Source: Microbacterium sp. RU33B
Lineage (GTDB): Bacteria; Actinomycetota; Actinomycetes; Actinomycetales; Microbacteriaceae
Direction: 5' to 3'
DNA length: 64,000 nt
Assembly (NCBI RefSeq): GCF_900155915.1
Contig: NZ_FTPO01000001.1
Location: 1,918,318-1,982,317 of the forward strand
The notes under the pieces are model-generated. The model saw only the letters and a program-made list of their open reading frames with translations, was not told the DNA's origin and did no database searches. Positions 38,778 to 47,771 of this stretch are shown in pieces. Both the position numbers and the translations under genes were made by a program. The first letter of the stretch is position 1. Each line of letters begins with the position of its first letter.

Positions 38778-39590
38778 ATGCATGCGCACGGACGCCTCCG
38801 CGCACGGCGTCCGTGGCTCGTCCTCGCGGGTGCCGTGCTGGTCGTGGCTGCCGTCGCGACCGTCGGATTCCTCCGGCCCTGGAGCGCGCCCGCGGCGACC
38901 ACCGCGCCGGCAGCGGTGGCGCAGTCGGCGCCCCTCGCCCCGGCCGCCCTCGCCCTTCCCGAGAGCCCCCGCGTGCTCGTCTTCGGCGACTCGTGGGTGT
39001 ACGGCTCGGCGGCGATCGAACCGACGCTCGGCTTCGCGTACGTCGCGGGCGCCGACCTCGGGTGGGATGTCGTCGTCGACGGCGTCCGCGGAAGCGGCTA
39101 CCTCAAGCCGGGTCTCGACGGCCCCGCCTACGGCGAGCGCATCGCCGCCCTCGACCCGACCCTCGATCCCGACCTCGTCATCATCGAGGGATCGATCAAC
39201 GACCGCCGCCTCTACCCCGCCGGCTACCGCGAGGCCGTGACGGCCGCCTGGGACGCGCTGGCGGCGACCTACCCCGACGCGGCGATCGTCGTGCTCGGCC
39301 CGTCGCCGCAGGTGCTGCCCGTGCAGAAGGCGACGGCGCGCATCGACCGCGACCTCGCCGAGCTCGCGGGCGACCGCGGCTGGTGGTACATCTCCCCTGT
39401 CACCGACGGATGGATCACCGACGCGAACTACGCGACGGTCATCGACACGTCCGAGCTCGGCCGGAACCACCCCTCGACAGAGGGACACGCGTACCTGGCG
39501 GAACGTCTCGGCAAGGCGCTGGCGGCGATCTCCGGAGAGACCGGCATCGTGGCCGACGCGCCGCTCGGGGGAGATCCGCTGCTGCCCTGA
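38778..39590 (+). CDS. Secreted SGNH/GDSL hydrolase
   Basis: This 270-residue esterase-fold protein has an N-terminal signal or anchor (RPWLVLAGAVLVVAAVATVGF, about 12-32) and an Ala/Pro linker. The SGNH blocks are VFGDSWVYGS (catalytic Ser), RGSGYLKPG, IIEGSINDRR and NHPSTEGH (catalytic His). It probably removes acyl groups from an extracellular polymer or lipid. The ATG at 38778 is the first after the divergent gene; no strong ribosome site is evident. Confidence 0.87.
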   Translation: MHAHGRLRARRPWLVLAGAVLVVAAVATVGFLRPWSAPAATTAPAAVAQSAPLAPAALALPESPRVLVFGDSWVYGSAAIEPTLGFAYVAGADLGWDVVVDGVRGSGYLKPGLDGPAYGERIAALDPTLDPDLVIIEGSINDRRLYPAGYREAVTAAWDALAATYPDAAIVVLGPSPQVLPVQKATARIDRDLAELAGDRGWWYISPVTDGWITDANYATVIDTSELGRNHPSTEGHAYLAERLGKALAAISGETGIVADAPLGGDPLLP

Positions 39591-39614
39591 TCGCGCGTGC
39601 CCGTGCGGATGTGC

Positions 39615-39650
39615 CGACAGGCGGAGACATCCCCATGAACCCGCCTGTCG
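39615..39650 (+). terminator. Possible terminator after the SGNH hydrolase
   Basis: CGACAGGCGG and CCGCCTGTCG are a perfect 10-bp inverted repeat with a 16-base loop, 25 bases past the stop. No T-run follows. Confidence 0.45.
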
Positions 39651-39768
39651 ACGCCTTCGACGCTACGAAGGAATTCCGGACGAGGTGGGCGCCGGGGCGC
39701 GGATGCCGTAGCCGGAGGGCGAAGTGCCGTGCGCGCGGGATCTCGCGGCATCCGTCCTCCCCGCCTTC

Positions 39769-39797
39769 TGCGTAGTCGGACCATCCGGACTGCGTAG
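39769..39797. repeat. TGCGTAG direct repeats
   Basis: TGCGTAG occurs at 39769 and 39791, 22 bases apart (two helical turns), just past the LuxR gene stop. The same heptamer is half of the dyad upstream of that gene at 42442. Function is unknown. Confidence 0.3.
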
Positions 39798-39820
39798 CGG
39801 TCGATCGGACCGCCGCCCCG

Positions 39821-42352
39821 TCAGGCGACAGCGTCCTGGGCGAGGAGGAACGCCTTGACATCTGCTCGGCGATGCAGGCCCGCTTTGCGCAGCAGACGGT
39901 TGATGTGGGACTCGACCGTGCGCACCGACAGCACGAGCGCCTCGGCGATCACGGCGTTGGTCAGACCCGCCGCGACGAGCTCGGCTACCTCGCGTTCGCG
40001 GGGCGTCAGCGTGACGCGCGGCTCCGAGGTGTCGACCGCCACGGTCTCCAGGCGCCGTCGCAGCTCGGCGAGGCGCACCCCGGCGCCGGCCGATGCGGCG
40101 GGCGTCTCGTCGCTGTCGAGCATGCGGAGCGCGATCCCGCTGAGCGCGAGCGCCTCCCGACCGCGGCCGCGCTCCTCGAGCACCGCGATGTGGTCTACGA
40201 CGGCCTCGCCGTCGCGGGAGACGAGCGCGTCGACGAAAGCCGCCTGCCGTACCACTCCCGGCGCTGCGATCTGGGAGATCCGGGGCTTCAGCCGCTCCCA
40301 CTCCGCGGGGTCGGGCAGGTACAGCATGCCCTCGAGGTACGCATAGGCGGCCGAGAGCAGCGCTCCCCGATCCCATAGCGCGTCGCCGCTCTCGATGCTG
40401 CGGGATGCCGCAGCCTCCGGTCCGTCTTCGACGAAGGCGAGCCGCGCGTACGCCATCCCGCTGTTCTGACCGAGGAAGGGTCCGTCCGACAGGCCCGCCG
40501 CGTCGATCTCGGCGAGCAGCTGCTCCATGAGACCGCGCTGCCCGCGCCGGGCCGCCGACTCTGCGGCGAGGATCTTCAGACCCGTGTACGACAGGGCCGG
40601 GAACGGCGCGGGAAGCCCCAGGAACGAGGACTCGCTGACGAGCCGCTCGGCGTCGTCGTGTCGACGGTCCATCGTGGCCGTGAGAGCCGCGAGGAAGGCG
40701 TAGACCCGGATGAGCGGGGCATCGAACGCCTTCTGCGCGTCGGCCAGGCCTTCGCCGGCGATGCGGGCGGCGACCGACATCCGCTCCCCTACGACGTGCG
40801 CGAGCACCGCCACCGCGTCGGCGAGCGGATCGGGACCGCCCTCCAGCCGACGAAGCTCTGCGAGCACGCCGTCGGCCTCCTCGTGGGCGCCGCGCGCGAG
40901 CAGCCAGAACCCCCGACCCCGCAGGACGAGGGCGCGCGCCCGGCGGGACATTCCGGATGTGTCGAGATCGGCGAGAGGGTCTGCGTCGGGCACGGTGAGG
41001 AACGACACCTCGAGCTCCGCCGCTCGTGCGAGCAGGATGCCTCCCTCTCGAGGCATCCCCGCGGCGCGCTCGCGCAGCTCGGCGACGGCCGCGGCCGGCT
41101 CGCGCCCGCGGATGGCGCGCCGGGCGAGACGTGCGACGTCCCACTCGGCCCGTTCGCGTTCGGTGCCCACCAGGCCGTGGGCGGCGGCCACGAGCGCGGT
41201 CGCCTCGTCGTCGTCATGGGCGCCGTCGACCTCCAGCGCGGTGAGCAGATCGGTCGCCGTGCGCAGGCTCGGTGCGGCCTGCCAGGCCTCGCGGGCCTGC
41301 AGGGTGCGCCGGCGGGTGTGCTCGTGCACGAGGCGCACGAACGCCGCCGAGTCGTGCGCCGTCGTGCCGCTCCCGTCGCCGGGCGCAGGGCCTGTGGAGA
41401 GCAGGTCGTCGATGCGGGCGAGGAGCTGCGCGTGCCGGCCGGGAAGGGAGTCGTGGCGGAAGTGCTCGACCAGCAGAGGCGGGTGGATCGAGACGGTCCG
41501 ACTGCCTCCGACCTCGACGACGCTCAGGAACGAGCGCTCCTCGAGTTCGCCGATGCGGTCGAGACCGACCGCCTTGGCCGCGGTGGAGAGCTCGGCCGGT
41601 CCGAGGAGCGCGAGCACTTCGAGCGCCTCGACGGCCTCACGCGACAGCGGCGCCAGGACGACCTCGGTGAGGTGGCGCAGCGCAGGGCTCCACAGCGACC
41701 CTGCGGCCGTGCCGACCCCGTCCACCACGACGAGGTGACCTGCGCGCTGCGCGGAGTCCACCACCGCGCCGGCCAGGCCGATGTTGCCGCCGGATTTCGC
41801 GAAGACACGACTGAGCGTTCCCGGCTCGATCCGGAATCCGACGTGGGACTGCAGGGCGGCCTCGAGCTCTCCGTACGCCATCGGAGGCAGGCGCATCGCG
41901 TACGTGGTCGTGAATCCGCCGGCTGACACCGCGTCGGACTTGCGGGTACGGTGCACCAGGCGCGACGACAGCACGGGCGTCATCGCGGAAGTCTGGACGG
42001 TGCGGATCACGCCGGCGGAGAAGTCGTCGAGGTCGTCCGCGTCGTCGACGACGATCAGCGTGCGTCCCGGGGTGATCGCGTCGCGCAGACTGCGGACGGA
42101 TGCGGCGATCGACGTCGGGCGACTGTCGTGGAGTTCTCCCACCCCCGCTACCGCAAGGGCGACCATCGGCGTCTGTGCGAAGGCGGGGAGCCCGGTGACG
42201 GTGATCGTGCGCCACCCGATGCCGATGAAGTGGTCGCCCACCCGCCGCAGGAAGTGGGTGCGGCCGCTTCCGTGCTCCCCCACGATGTCGAGGCTGCGGC
42301 CGCTGTGGAGCACATCGACGGCCGACAGGAACAGCTCCTGCCGAGTACCCAT
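39821..42352 (-). CDS. Large LuxR-family regulator with altered AAA ATPase domain
   Basis: This 843-residue regulator resembles the LAL/MalT-like class: an N-terminal P-loop domain, a helical middle of repeats and a C-terminal LuxR helix-turn-helix (about 775-835, LTPREREVAELVAAGLTNAV). The Walker A region reads GEHGSGRT, with Arg in place of the nucleotide-binding Lys. Walker B is LIVVDDADDLDD. ATG was chosen for AGAAGGG upstream. It stands alone between convergent and divergent neighbours. The ligand and targets are unknown. The Arg change may weaken ATP binding. Confidence 0.9.
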   Translation of the reverse strand: MGTRQELFLSAVDVLHSGRSLDIVGEHGSGRTHFLRRVGDHFIGIGWRTITVTGLPAFAQTPMVALAVAGVGELHDSRPTSIAASVRSLRDAITPGRTLIVVDDADDLDDFSAGVIRTVQTSAMTPVLSSRLVHRTRKSDAVSAGGFTTTYAMRLPPMAYGELEAALQSHVGFRIEPGTLSRVFAKSGGNIGLAGAVVDSAQRAGHLVVVDGVGTAAGSLWSPALRHLTEVVLAPLSREAVEALEVLALLGPAELSTAAKAVGLDRIGELEERSFLSVVEVGGSRTVSIHPPLLVEHFRHDSLPGRHAQLLARIDDLLSTGPAPGDGSGTTAHDSAAFVRLVHEHTRRRTLQAREAWQAAPSLRTATDLLTALEVDGAHDDDEATALVAAAHGLVGTERERAEWDVARLARRAIRGREPAAAVAELRERAAGMPREGGILLARAAELEVSFLTVPDADPLADLDTSGMSRRARALVLRGRGFWLLARGAHEEADGVLAELRRLEGGPDPLADAVAVLAHVVGERMSVAARIAGEGLADAQKAFDAPLIRVYAFLAALTATMDRRHDDAERLVSESSFLGLPAPFPALSYTGLKILAAESAARRGQRGLMEQLLAEIDAAGLSDGPFLGQNSGMAYARLAFVEDGPEAAASRSIESGDALWDRGALLSAAYAYLEGMLYLPDPAEWERLKPRISQIAAPGVVRQAAFVDALVSRDGEAVVDHIAVLEERGRGREALALSGIALRMLDSDETPAASAGAGVRLAELRRRLETVAVDTSEPRVTLTPREREVAELVAAGLTNAVIAEALVLSVRTVESHINRLLRKAGLHRRADVKAFLLAQDAVA

Positions 42353-42441
42353 CCGCAGAACCCTTCTCGCCCCGGCCGACCCGCCGGCGCGCTCCGGAGG
42401 AGGGTCAGCGGTACGGCACGGCATCCTCGACTCGCGGCATC

Positions 42442-42457
42442 TGCGTAGTCGTACGCA
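42442..42457. promoter_or_regulatory. Candidate operator upstream of the LuxR gene
   Basis: TGCGTAGTCGTACGCA is a perfect 6-bp dyad (TGCGTA/TACGCA) around GTCG, about 90 bases upstream of the LuxR start. Self-binding is a guess. Confidence 0.4.
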
Positions 42458-42548
42458 CCGTACACCCGTCAGTGGGGCGGAATCGAGGGGTCTGCCCGCG
42501 ATCGCGCGGTCCGTGGCCGAGGACGCGGAGGTCGGCCACGACGCCGAA

Positions 42549-43085
42549 TCACGACGGCGCGTGCTTCGCGGCGACGTTCCCGAGCTCTTCCGCGCGCGTC
42601 TCCAGCCGCTGCGCCGCCTCTCGCAGATAGCGCTCGATGACGTCGCGCTCCTGGTCGCTGAAGTCCGTCGCAAGGTCGTCGAGCGCCGTGAACAGGGGCT
42701 CGAGCTCGCCGAGGATCCGCCCGACCGTCTCGCTCTGGGGCACGAGCGAGACTCGTCGACGGTCCGCCTCGTCGCGCGCGCGCAGGATGTGACCGGCCCG
42801 CTCGAGCCGATCTGCGAGCTCCGTGGCCGAGCCCGTGCTCATCCCGAGACGCTGACCCAGTTCGACCGGACCGAGGTGCGAGCCCTCGCTGTCCATGATG
42901 TGACCCATCGCCTCGTAGTCGGTCGGACGCAGACCCATGCGAGCCGCCAGCGCATGATCGAGCTGCGCCGCAGCGCGGTTCACGGCGCGCAGCGCCCACG
43001 ACAGTTCGTCGGCTCTCATGCGCCCGCGCTCGATCGCCTCGGCGGAGCGCGCGTCGGACTCTCGCCGCCCGCTGATCCCATCCAT
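42549..43085 (-). CDS. MarR-family transcriptional regulator
   Basis: This 178-residue protein has a MarR fold: helix AALDHALAARMG-like dimer region, winged helix LGPVELGQRLGMSTGSATELADRLERAG, and wing DEADRRRVSLVPQ with the DxR signature. It is divergent from the MFS exporter with 82 bases between starts, a common arrangement in which the repressor controls drug efflux and itself. The inducer is unknown. Confidence 0.9.
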   Translation of the reverse strand: MDGISGRRESDARSAEAIERGRMRADELSWALRAVNRAAAQLDHALAARMGLRPTDYEAMGHIMDSEGSHLGPVELGQRLGMSTGSATELADRLERAGHILRARDEADRRRVSLVPQSETVGRILGELEPLFTALDDLATDFSDQERDVIERYLREAAQRLETRAEELGNVAAKHAPS

Positions 43086-43098
43086 GCGGACATCCTAC

Positions 43099-43123
43099 TT
43101 GACATTTAGCTCCGTAAACTAAA
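43099..43123 (+). promoter_or_regulatory. Promoter/operator of the MarR-MFS pair
   Basis: A perfect TTGACA -35 box (43099-43104) is followed at once by the dyad TTTAG (43105-43109) and CTAAA (43119-43123). The AT-rich dyad fits a MarR operator that would block the promoter of the efflux gene. The -10 box is weak. Confidence 0.55.
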
Positions 43124-43167
43124 CACTCGGAAACGGAACTAATAATCCGATCTGGAAGGGTCCCCCG

Positions 43168-44742
43168 ATGTCCTCCTTCTCCGGCTCCACGCCCGACCTC
43201 TCGCCGAGCCGGCTGCGCGCGCTCTTGATCGTGCTCTGCGCGGCGCTCGCCCTGGTCGTCGCGGGCAACTCGGCGCTCGCGATCGCCCTGCCCGACATCG
43301 CCGCAGACCTCCGTGCCGACCAGTCGCAGCTCACCTGGATCATCGACGCCTACGCGCTGACGTTCGCTGCACTGCTTCTGACCGCCGGCCTGGCTGCCGA
43401 CCGCGTCGGCCGACGCACGATCCTGGTCATCGGCCTCGTCGTCTTCGGCGGGGCGAGCGTCGCGTCGGCGTTCTCGCCCGATCCGGAGTGGTTCATCGCC
43501 CTCCGGGCGCTGTCGGGTGTCGGAGCGGCCGCGGTCTTCCCGGTGACCCTGTCCGCGCTCGTCGACGCCTATCCGGAAGAGCGCCGAACCTTCGCGATCG
43601 GAGTGTGGTCGGGGGTGAGCTCAGCAGGTGCCGTCGCGGGCACGATCATCTCGGGGGGTCTGCTCGAGGTCTTCTGGTGGGGAAGCGTGCAGCTGCTCTT
43701 CGGTGGCGTCGCGCTCGCGCTCATCGTGCCGGTGCTCTCCCTCGTCGCACAGAACCGCAACCCCGCCCTCTCGCTCGATGTCGTCGGCGCCGTGTGGTCG
43801 GTCATTGCACTGGGCGGGCTCGTCTTCGGCATCGTCGAGGGTCCGCAGCGCGGATGGCTGGATGCGCTGACACTGTCGGCACTCGCCGTGGGATCGGCGG
43901 GCTTCGTGGCATTCGTGGTCCACCAGCTGCGCGCCCGAGTGCCGTCACTCGATGTACGGCTCTTCAAGAATCGAGGGCTGGCCGCCGGTGCGACCATCGT
44001 CACGATCCAGTTCTTCGCATCGCTCGGTTTCTTCGTGCTCTCGCCGCAGTACCTGCAGATCGTGCTCGACTACAGCCCGTTGGGAGCCTCCCTCGCGCTG
44101 CTGGTCGTACCCCTCGGCGTCGGGGCTGGAATCGGCGCCTCGGCGGCCCTCGCGAAGCGATTCGGGGCGCGTGTCCCCGGCTCCCTCGGTCTCCTTCTGA
44201 TGGGTGTCGGGTTCGCCGTGTTCGGCCAGGGGCTCCTCGGAGGGTTGGAACCCTCGCTCTGGGTGCTCGCCGGAGGCGTGCTCGTGTTCGGCGTCGGCTT
44301 CGGCATGGGCATCACCCCCGGAACCGAGCTGATCATCGAGGGCCTCCCGGCCGAACGACGCTCCGTCGCGAGCGCCGTGAACGACATCACCCGGGAGGTC
44401 GGCGGCGTGCTCGGCATCGCCGTGCTCTCGAGCATTCTGGTCGCCTTCTACCGGGACGAGATCGCACCGGCGCTGGAAGGGCTTCCGACCGAGGTGCGGG
44501 ATGCGGCCGACAGCGGTGCGGGTGCCGCGTTGGGCATCGCGGAGGCGTTCGGACCGCAGGGCGATGCGCTCGCCCTCGCCGCCCGAGAAGCCTTCGCGGT
44601 CGGACTCAGCGCGTCGATGTTCGTCGGAGCGGTGGTCCTGGCCGTCGCGGCCGCGATCGTCGTCATCGTCGCCCCGGGCCGCCGGGCAGCGGTCGGAGCT
44701 CCCGCCGGTCGGGATGCCGCCATCAGGACCGCAGAGAAGTGA
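43168..44742 (+). CDS. MFS drug efflux transporter (DHA2/EmrB-QacA type)
   Basis: This 524-residue transporter has 14 predicted helices, as in the DHA2 group that exports drugs by proton exchange. Motif A is GLAADRVGRRTILVIG after helix 2, and motif C-like GVSSAGAVAGTIISGGL lies in helix 5. It has a short cytoplasmic N-terminus and a basic C-terminal tail. It is divergent from the MarR regulator. Its 3' end overlaps the convergent sigma factor gene by 20 bases. The substrate is unknown. Confidence 0.92.
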   Translation: MSSFSGSTPDLSPSRLRALLIVLCAALALVVAGNSALAIALPDIAADLRADQSQLTWIIDAYALTFAALLLTAGLAADRVGRRTILVIGLVVFGGASVASAFSPDPEWFIALRALSGVGAAAVFPVTLSALVDAYPEERRTFAIGVWSGVSSAGAVAGTIISGGLLEVFWWGSVQLLFGGVALALIVPVLSLVAQNRNPALSLDVVGAVWSVIALGGLVFGIVEGPQRGWLDALTLSALAVGSAGFVAFVVHQLRARVPSLDVRLFKNRGLAAGATIVTIQFFASLGFFVLSPQYLQIVLDYSPLGASLALLVVPLGVGAGIGASAALAKRFGARVPGSLGLLLMGVGFAVFGQGLLGGLEPSLWVLAGGVLVFGVGFGMGITPGTELIIEGLPAERRSVASAVNDITREVGGVLGIAVLSSILVAFYRDEIAPALEGLPTEVRDAADSGAGAALGIAEAFGPQGDALALAAREAFAVGLSASMFVGAVVLAVAAAIVVIVAPGRRAAVGAPAGRDAAIRTAEK

Positions 44743-45943
44743 GCAGATAGCTCCGCACGGCGGGGTTCGCGGTCAGCCCGATCGCACGCTCCGCCGCCGC
44801 CCTGGCCACCGGTCGGTCGCCCTCCGCCAGAGCGAGTCGTGCTCGGCACACCCAGTAGGGCTGATGCGACCGGACCGTCTCCGCGGGCAGGGAGTCGAGA
44901 AGCGTGCGCGCCTGGGCCGTCTCGCCGGCCGCGAGAAAGGCGGCCGCGGCTCCGATCGTCGCCCCCGGTGACGGGGCGATCTGCAGCAGCCCGCGGTAGA
45001 GCGCGAGGAGGGCCGAGGCATCCGGTTCGCGATCGTCGGCGCGCGACGAGTGCAGCGCACTGATCGCCGCCTCCAGCTGGAACCGTCCGATGCGCCCCAT
45101 GGTCGCGGCGCGCCGCAAGTGCGCGTCGGCAGACGCACGGATGGTGCGCGACCACCGCGACGTGTCCTGCTCGGCGAGCGGCACGAACGCGCCGTCCACG
45201 ATCCGTCCACCCCGCCGGCTCTCGGTGTGCAGCATCAGCGCCAGCAGGCCCCACACCTCAGGCTCGGTGGGCAGGAGCTCGGCGAGGACCTCGGCGAGCC
45301 GGATGGCCTCCGCCCGCAGGGCGGCGTCCCGCTCGTCCTCGACGTCGGCGATCGGGTCGGCCAGCCCGTATGCGCCGTAGACGGCCTGCAGCACGGCGTC
45401 CAGCCGCGGCGCGAATGCCTCCGGCTCGGGCACATCGAAGCGGAGGCCGGCGTCGCGGATCTTCGCCTTGCTGCGGCTGAGGCGCTGACCCATGGTCGCG
45501 GGGGGAATCAGGTAGACGGATGCGATGCGCGCGGCGTCGACCCCGAGCACCGCCTGCAGCATCAGGGGCGCGTGCATGCGCGGATCGATGGCGGGATGGG
45601 CGCACACCATGAGCAGGACGAGCCGATCGTCGACCGCTGCGGCGTCGGAGGACGGCGCCGGCGCGACGCGATCCTCGAGGTCTTCGGGAGCGACCGAGAC
45701 GGTTCGCGCCCCGGATCTCAGCGCGCTCATCGCCTGGTTGCGCGATGCGACGCGCAGCCATGCCTCGGGCGACTCAGGGACGCCGCCCGCACGCCAGGCC
45801 GTCACGGCGGATGCGAACGCGGCCGCCACCGCATCCTCCGCGAGCTGCAGGTCGCCGGTGCGCCGGAACAGCCATCCCACGAGGCGCCCGAAGGATGCGC
45901 GATGCGCATCCTCGAGCGCCTCGTCGGCGGCCAGGTCGGTCAC
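44723..45943 (-). CDS. ECF sigma factor with long C-terminal extension (ECF42-like)
   Basis: This 406-residue protein has sigma region 2 (about 10-80, GRLVGWLFRRTGDLQLAEDAVAAAF), region 4 (about 105-165) and an extension of some 230 residues with TPR-like helices. It is paired with a DGPF/YCII protein directly upstream on the same strand, the known context of group ECF42, whose extension is needed for activity. No anti-sigma factor is seen. The start is GTG at 45943; the frame is open further up but runs into the partner gene. Its stop overlaps the MFS gene end. Confidence 0.88.
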   Translation of the reverse strand: MTDLAADEALEDAHRASFGRLVGWLFRRTGDLQLAEDAVAAAFASAVTAWRAGGVPESPEAWLRVASRNQAMSALRSGARTVSVAPEDLEDRVAPAPSSDAAAVDDRLVLLMVCAHPAIDPRMHAPLMLQAVLGVDAARIASVYLIPPATMGQRLSRSKAKIRDAGLRFDVPEPEAFAPRLDAVLQAVYGAYGLADPIADVEDERDAALRAEAIRLAEVLAELLPTEPEVWGLLALMLHTESRRGGRIVDGAFVPLAEQDTSRWSRTIRASADAHLRRAATMGRIGRFQLEAAISALHSSRADDREPDASALLALYRGLLQIAPSPGATIGAAAAFLAAGETAQARTLLDSLPAETVRSHQPYWVCRARLALAEGDRPVARAAAERAIGLTANPAVRSYLLTSLRS

Positions 45944-45953
45944 GGTGACGGAG

Positions 45954-46310
45954 TCACCCCATCGGAGGGAGGATCGGCCGCACCTCGACACTGCCGTTGA
46001 CCGCCGCCGGGCACCGCGCAGCCCATTCCATGGCGGCGTCGAGGTCGGGGACATCGATGAGGAAGATCCCTCCGAGATGCTCCTTCGCGTCGGCGAAGGG
46101 TCCGTCCTGCACGCTCGTCGCGCCGCCTCGCGTGCGCAGCGTGGTCGCCGTCTGCGGCGGCTGGAGACCTGCCGCCGCGGTCATGACTCCGCTCTGCCCC
46201 AAGGCGGCGACGTAGCTCGCCCACGAGGCCCAATACGAATCGGCGAGCGCGGGATCGGTGCGGGCCTCGTAGTCGGCGTCTGCTTCGACGGCCAGGATCG
46301 CGTACTGCAT
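45954..46310 (-). CDS. YCII-related DGPF-domain protein
   Basis: This 118-residue protein has the ferredoxin-like YCII fold and the eponymous motif in TSVQDGPFADAKEHLGGIFLIDVPDLDAAMEWAARCP. Such proteins are encoded beside ECF42 sigma factors, and their role is not established. It lies 10 bases upstream of the sigma start, so both are in one transcript. Confidence 0.9.
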   Translation of the reverse strand: MQYAILAVEADADYEARTDPALADSYWASWASYVAALGQSGVMTAAAGLQPPQTATTLRTRGGATSVQDGPFADAKEHLGGIFLIDVPDLDAAMEWAARCPAAVNGSVEVRPILPPMG

Positions 46311-46359
46311 GATGTCTCCTCCTTGTGATGATCATGTCTGCTCGCGCCGGGGTGGCGCA

Positions 46360-47226
46360 TCAGGGAGACGCACAGGAAGCCTCCATTTCGACAAAGTCGC
46401 CGAAAGGCCGCTCGGGGCGCTGCTGTCGCACCGACACCGAGACCTCCGTGGCGTCGATCCACCGGCGCACGCGTCCGTCGTCGGCCACCGAGATGCCCGT
46501 GTGCGACGGTGCACGCGAGGTCCAGGAGAGGTCGTCGAACCCCGCGACGAGGCCGACGGTCGCCCAGAGATCGGCGTCGGCCAGACGGTCGGCGATCACC
46601 GTCATCGACGCGACGCCGCGCGCGGGAGACCCGGTGCGGGGGTCGATGACGTGCGCGCCCCGCTCTGCGGATCCGGATGTCGCGACCGCGCCGTTGCGCA
46701 CCGGAACGGTGGCCACCAGCCGTGTCCGATCGCGCGGATCGGCGATGCCCACCCTCCAGGTCCCCTCCGCCGCGTCGGCCGTGAACAGCTGCAGATCACC
46801 GCCGGCGCCGATCCCGGCGGCGCGCACCCCGGCGCGTCCGCACAGCGGCTCGAGGTACCGTCGCGCGGCGCGCTCCACAGCCCATCCCTTCACATAGCCG
46901 GTGGGATCGAATCCGCCCGCCCAGTGCGCGCTGAAGAGACCCCGCGACTCCGACTCGGCACGCTCGCAGGCATCCGCTACCTCTCGCACGGAAGGATCGG
47001 CGTCGTCGATCCCGATCTCGCCGCGGTTCATGCGGGTGATGTCGGAGTCCGACCGATACGTCGAGAAGATCCGCTCGACGTGCCGCAGCTCGTCGAAGCA
47101 CGACTCCGCAGCGCGGTCGAACGTGAGCTCGTCGGTGTCGCCGACGACGTGGATGCTGACGACGGTTCCCATGGTCGTCGCGGTCCGCACCCGACGGCTC
47201 TCGGGCCGCCTGGCAGCGGCGCTCAT
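46360..47226 (-). CDS. apbE: FAD:protein FMN transferase
   Basis: This 288-residue enzyme transfers FMN from FAD to a Thr/Ser of a target protein outside the membrane. It has TTMGTVVSIHV near the start, FSTYRSDSDITRMNRGE, FDPTGYVKGWAVERAARR, the GGDLQLFTA loop and a C-terminal TVGLVAGFDD region. It overlaps by 4 bases an FMN-binding-domain protein that carries the target sequence. This makes the enzyme-substrate link convincing. Confidence 0.92.
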   Translation of the reverse strand: MSAAARRPESRRVRTATTMGTVVSIHVVGDTDELTFDRAAESCFDELRHVERIFSTYRSDSDITRMNRGEIGIDDADPSVREVADACERAESESRGLFSAHWAGGFDPTGYVKGWAVERAARRYLEPLCGRAGVRAAGIGAGGDLQLFTADAAEGTWRVGIADPRDRTRLVATVPVRNGAVATSGSAERGAHVIDPRTGSPARGVASMTVIADRLADADLWATVGLVAGFDDLSWTSRAPSHTGISVADDGRVRRWIDATEVSVSVRQQRPERPFGDFVEMEASCASP

Positions 47227-47750
47227 GCGCTCGCCTGATCGAGGGCGCTCTGCAGCGACTGGACGTAGCCTTCGCTCGTGAACGTCGCGCCCGAGACCAT
47301 GTCGATGTCGGCGCTCTGCGCATCGGTGGTCTCGCTGATGAGCGTCGGCAGCGCGCGCTCGTTGATCTGCCGGTCCCTCGAGTTGCTGCTCGGGTACTCC
47401 GGCACCTGTACGTCGGCGATGCGGCCTCCGGAGACGGTGATCTGCACCTGCACGGGACCGTACCGCGTGTTCACCGCGCTGCCGGTGTAGCTGCCGTTGA
47501 CGAGACCGCCGGTCGCCGTCGCGGTGCTGTCGGTCGTCGTGGCGGCGTCCGTGCTGGTCGCCGCATCCGGCGCGGAGCTTGCGCTGGAGTTCGGTGTCGC
47601 AGAGCCCGCCGCGGCGCCGGTCGCGGCGTTCGAGGACGCGGACGCATCGATGAGAGCGGTCGCGGAGACCGCCTCGTGCGACGTGCGGTAGCCGAACAGC
47701 AGCACGATCCCGCTGAGGGTCGCGAGGAGCGAGTAGAGGATCTTCTTCAC
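47223..47750 (-). CDS. FMN-binding domain membrane protein
   Basis: This 175-residue protein has an N-terminal membrane helix (about 2-22), a Ser/Ala/Thr-rich spacer (40-90) and a C-terminal FMN-binding domain. The flavinylation motif is DMVSGATFTSEGYVQSL, where the Thr takes FMN. It begins GTG with AAGGAG upstream. The neighbours are ApbE and a ferric-reductase-like flavoprotein, so it probably passes electrons from the membrane to the outside. The final acceptor (iron, quinone or other) is unknown. Confidence 0.9.
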   Translation of the reverse strand: MKKILYSLLATLSGIVLLFGYRTSHEAVSATALIDASASSNAATGAAAGSATPNSSASSAPDAATSTDAATTTDSTATATGGLVNGSYTGSAVNTRYGPVQVQITVSGGRIADVQVPEYPSSNSRDRQINERALPTLISETTDAQSADIDMVSGATFTSEGYVQSLQSALDQASA

Positions 47751-47771
47751 GGTGGACTCCTTCCGAGGCAC

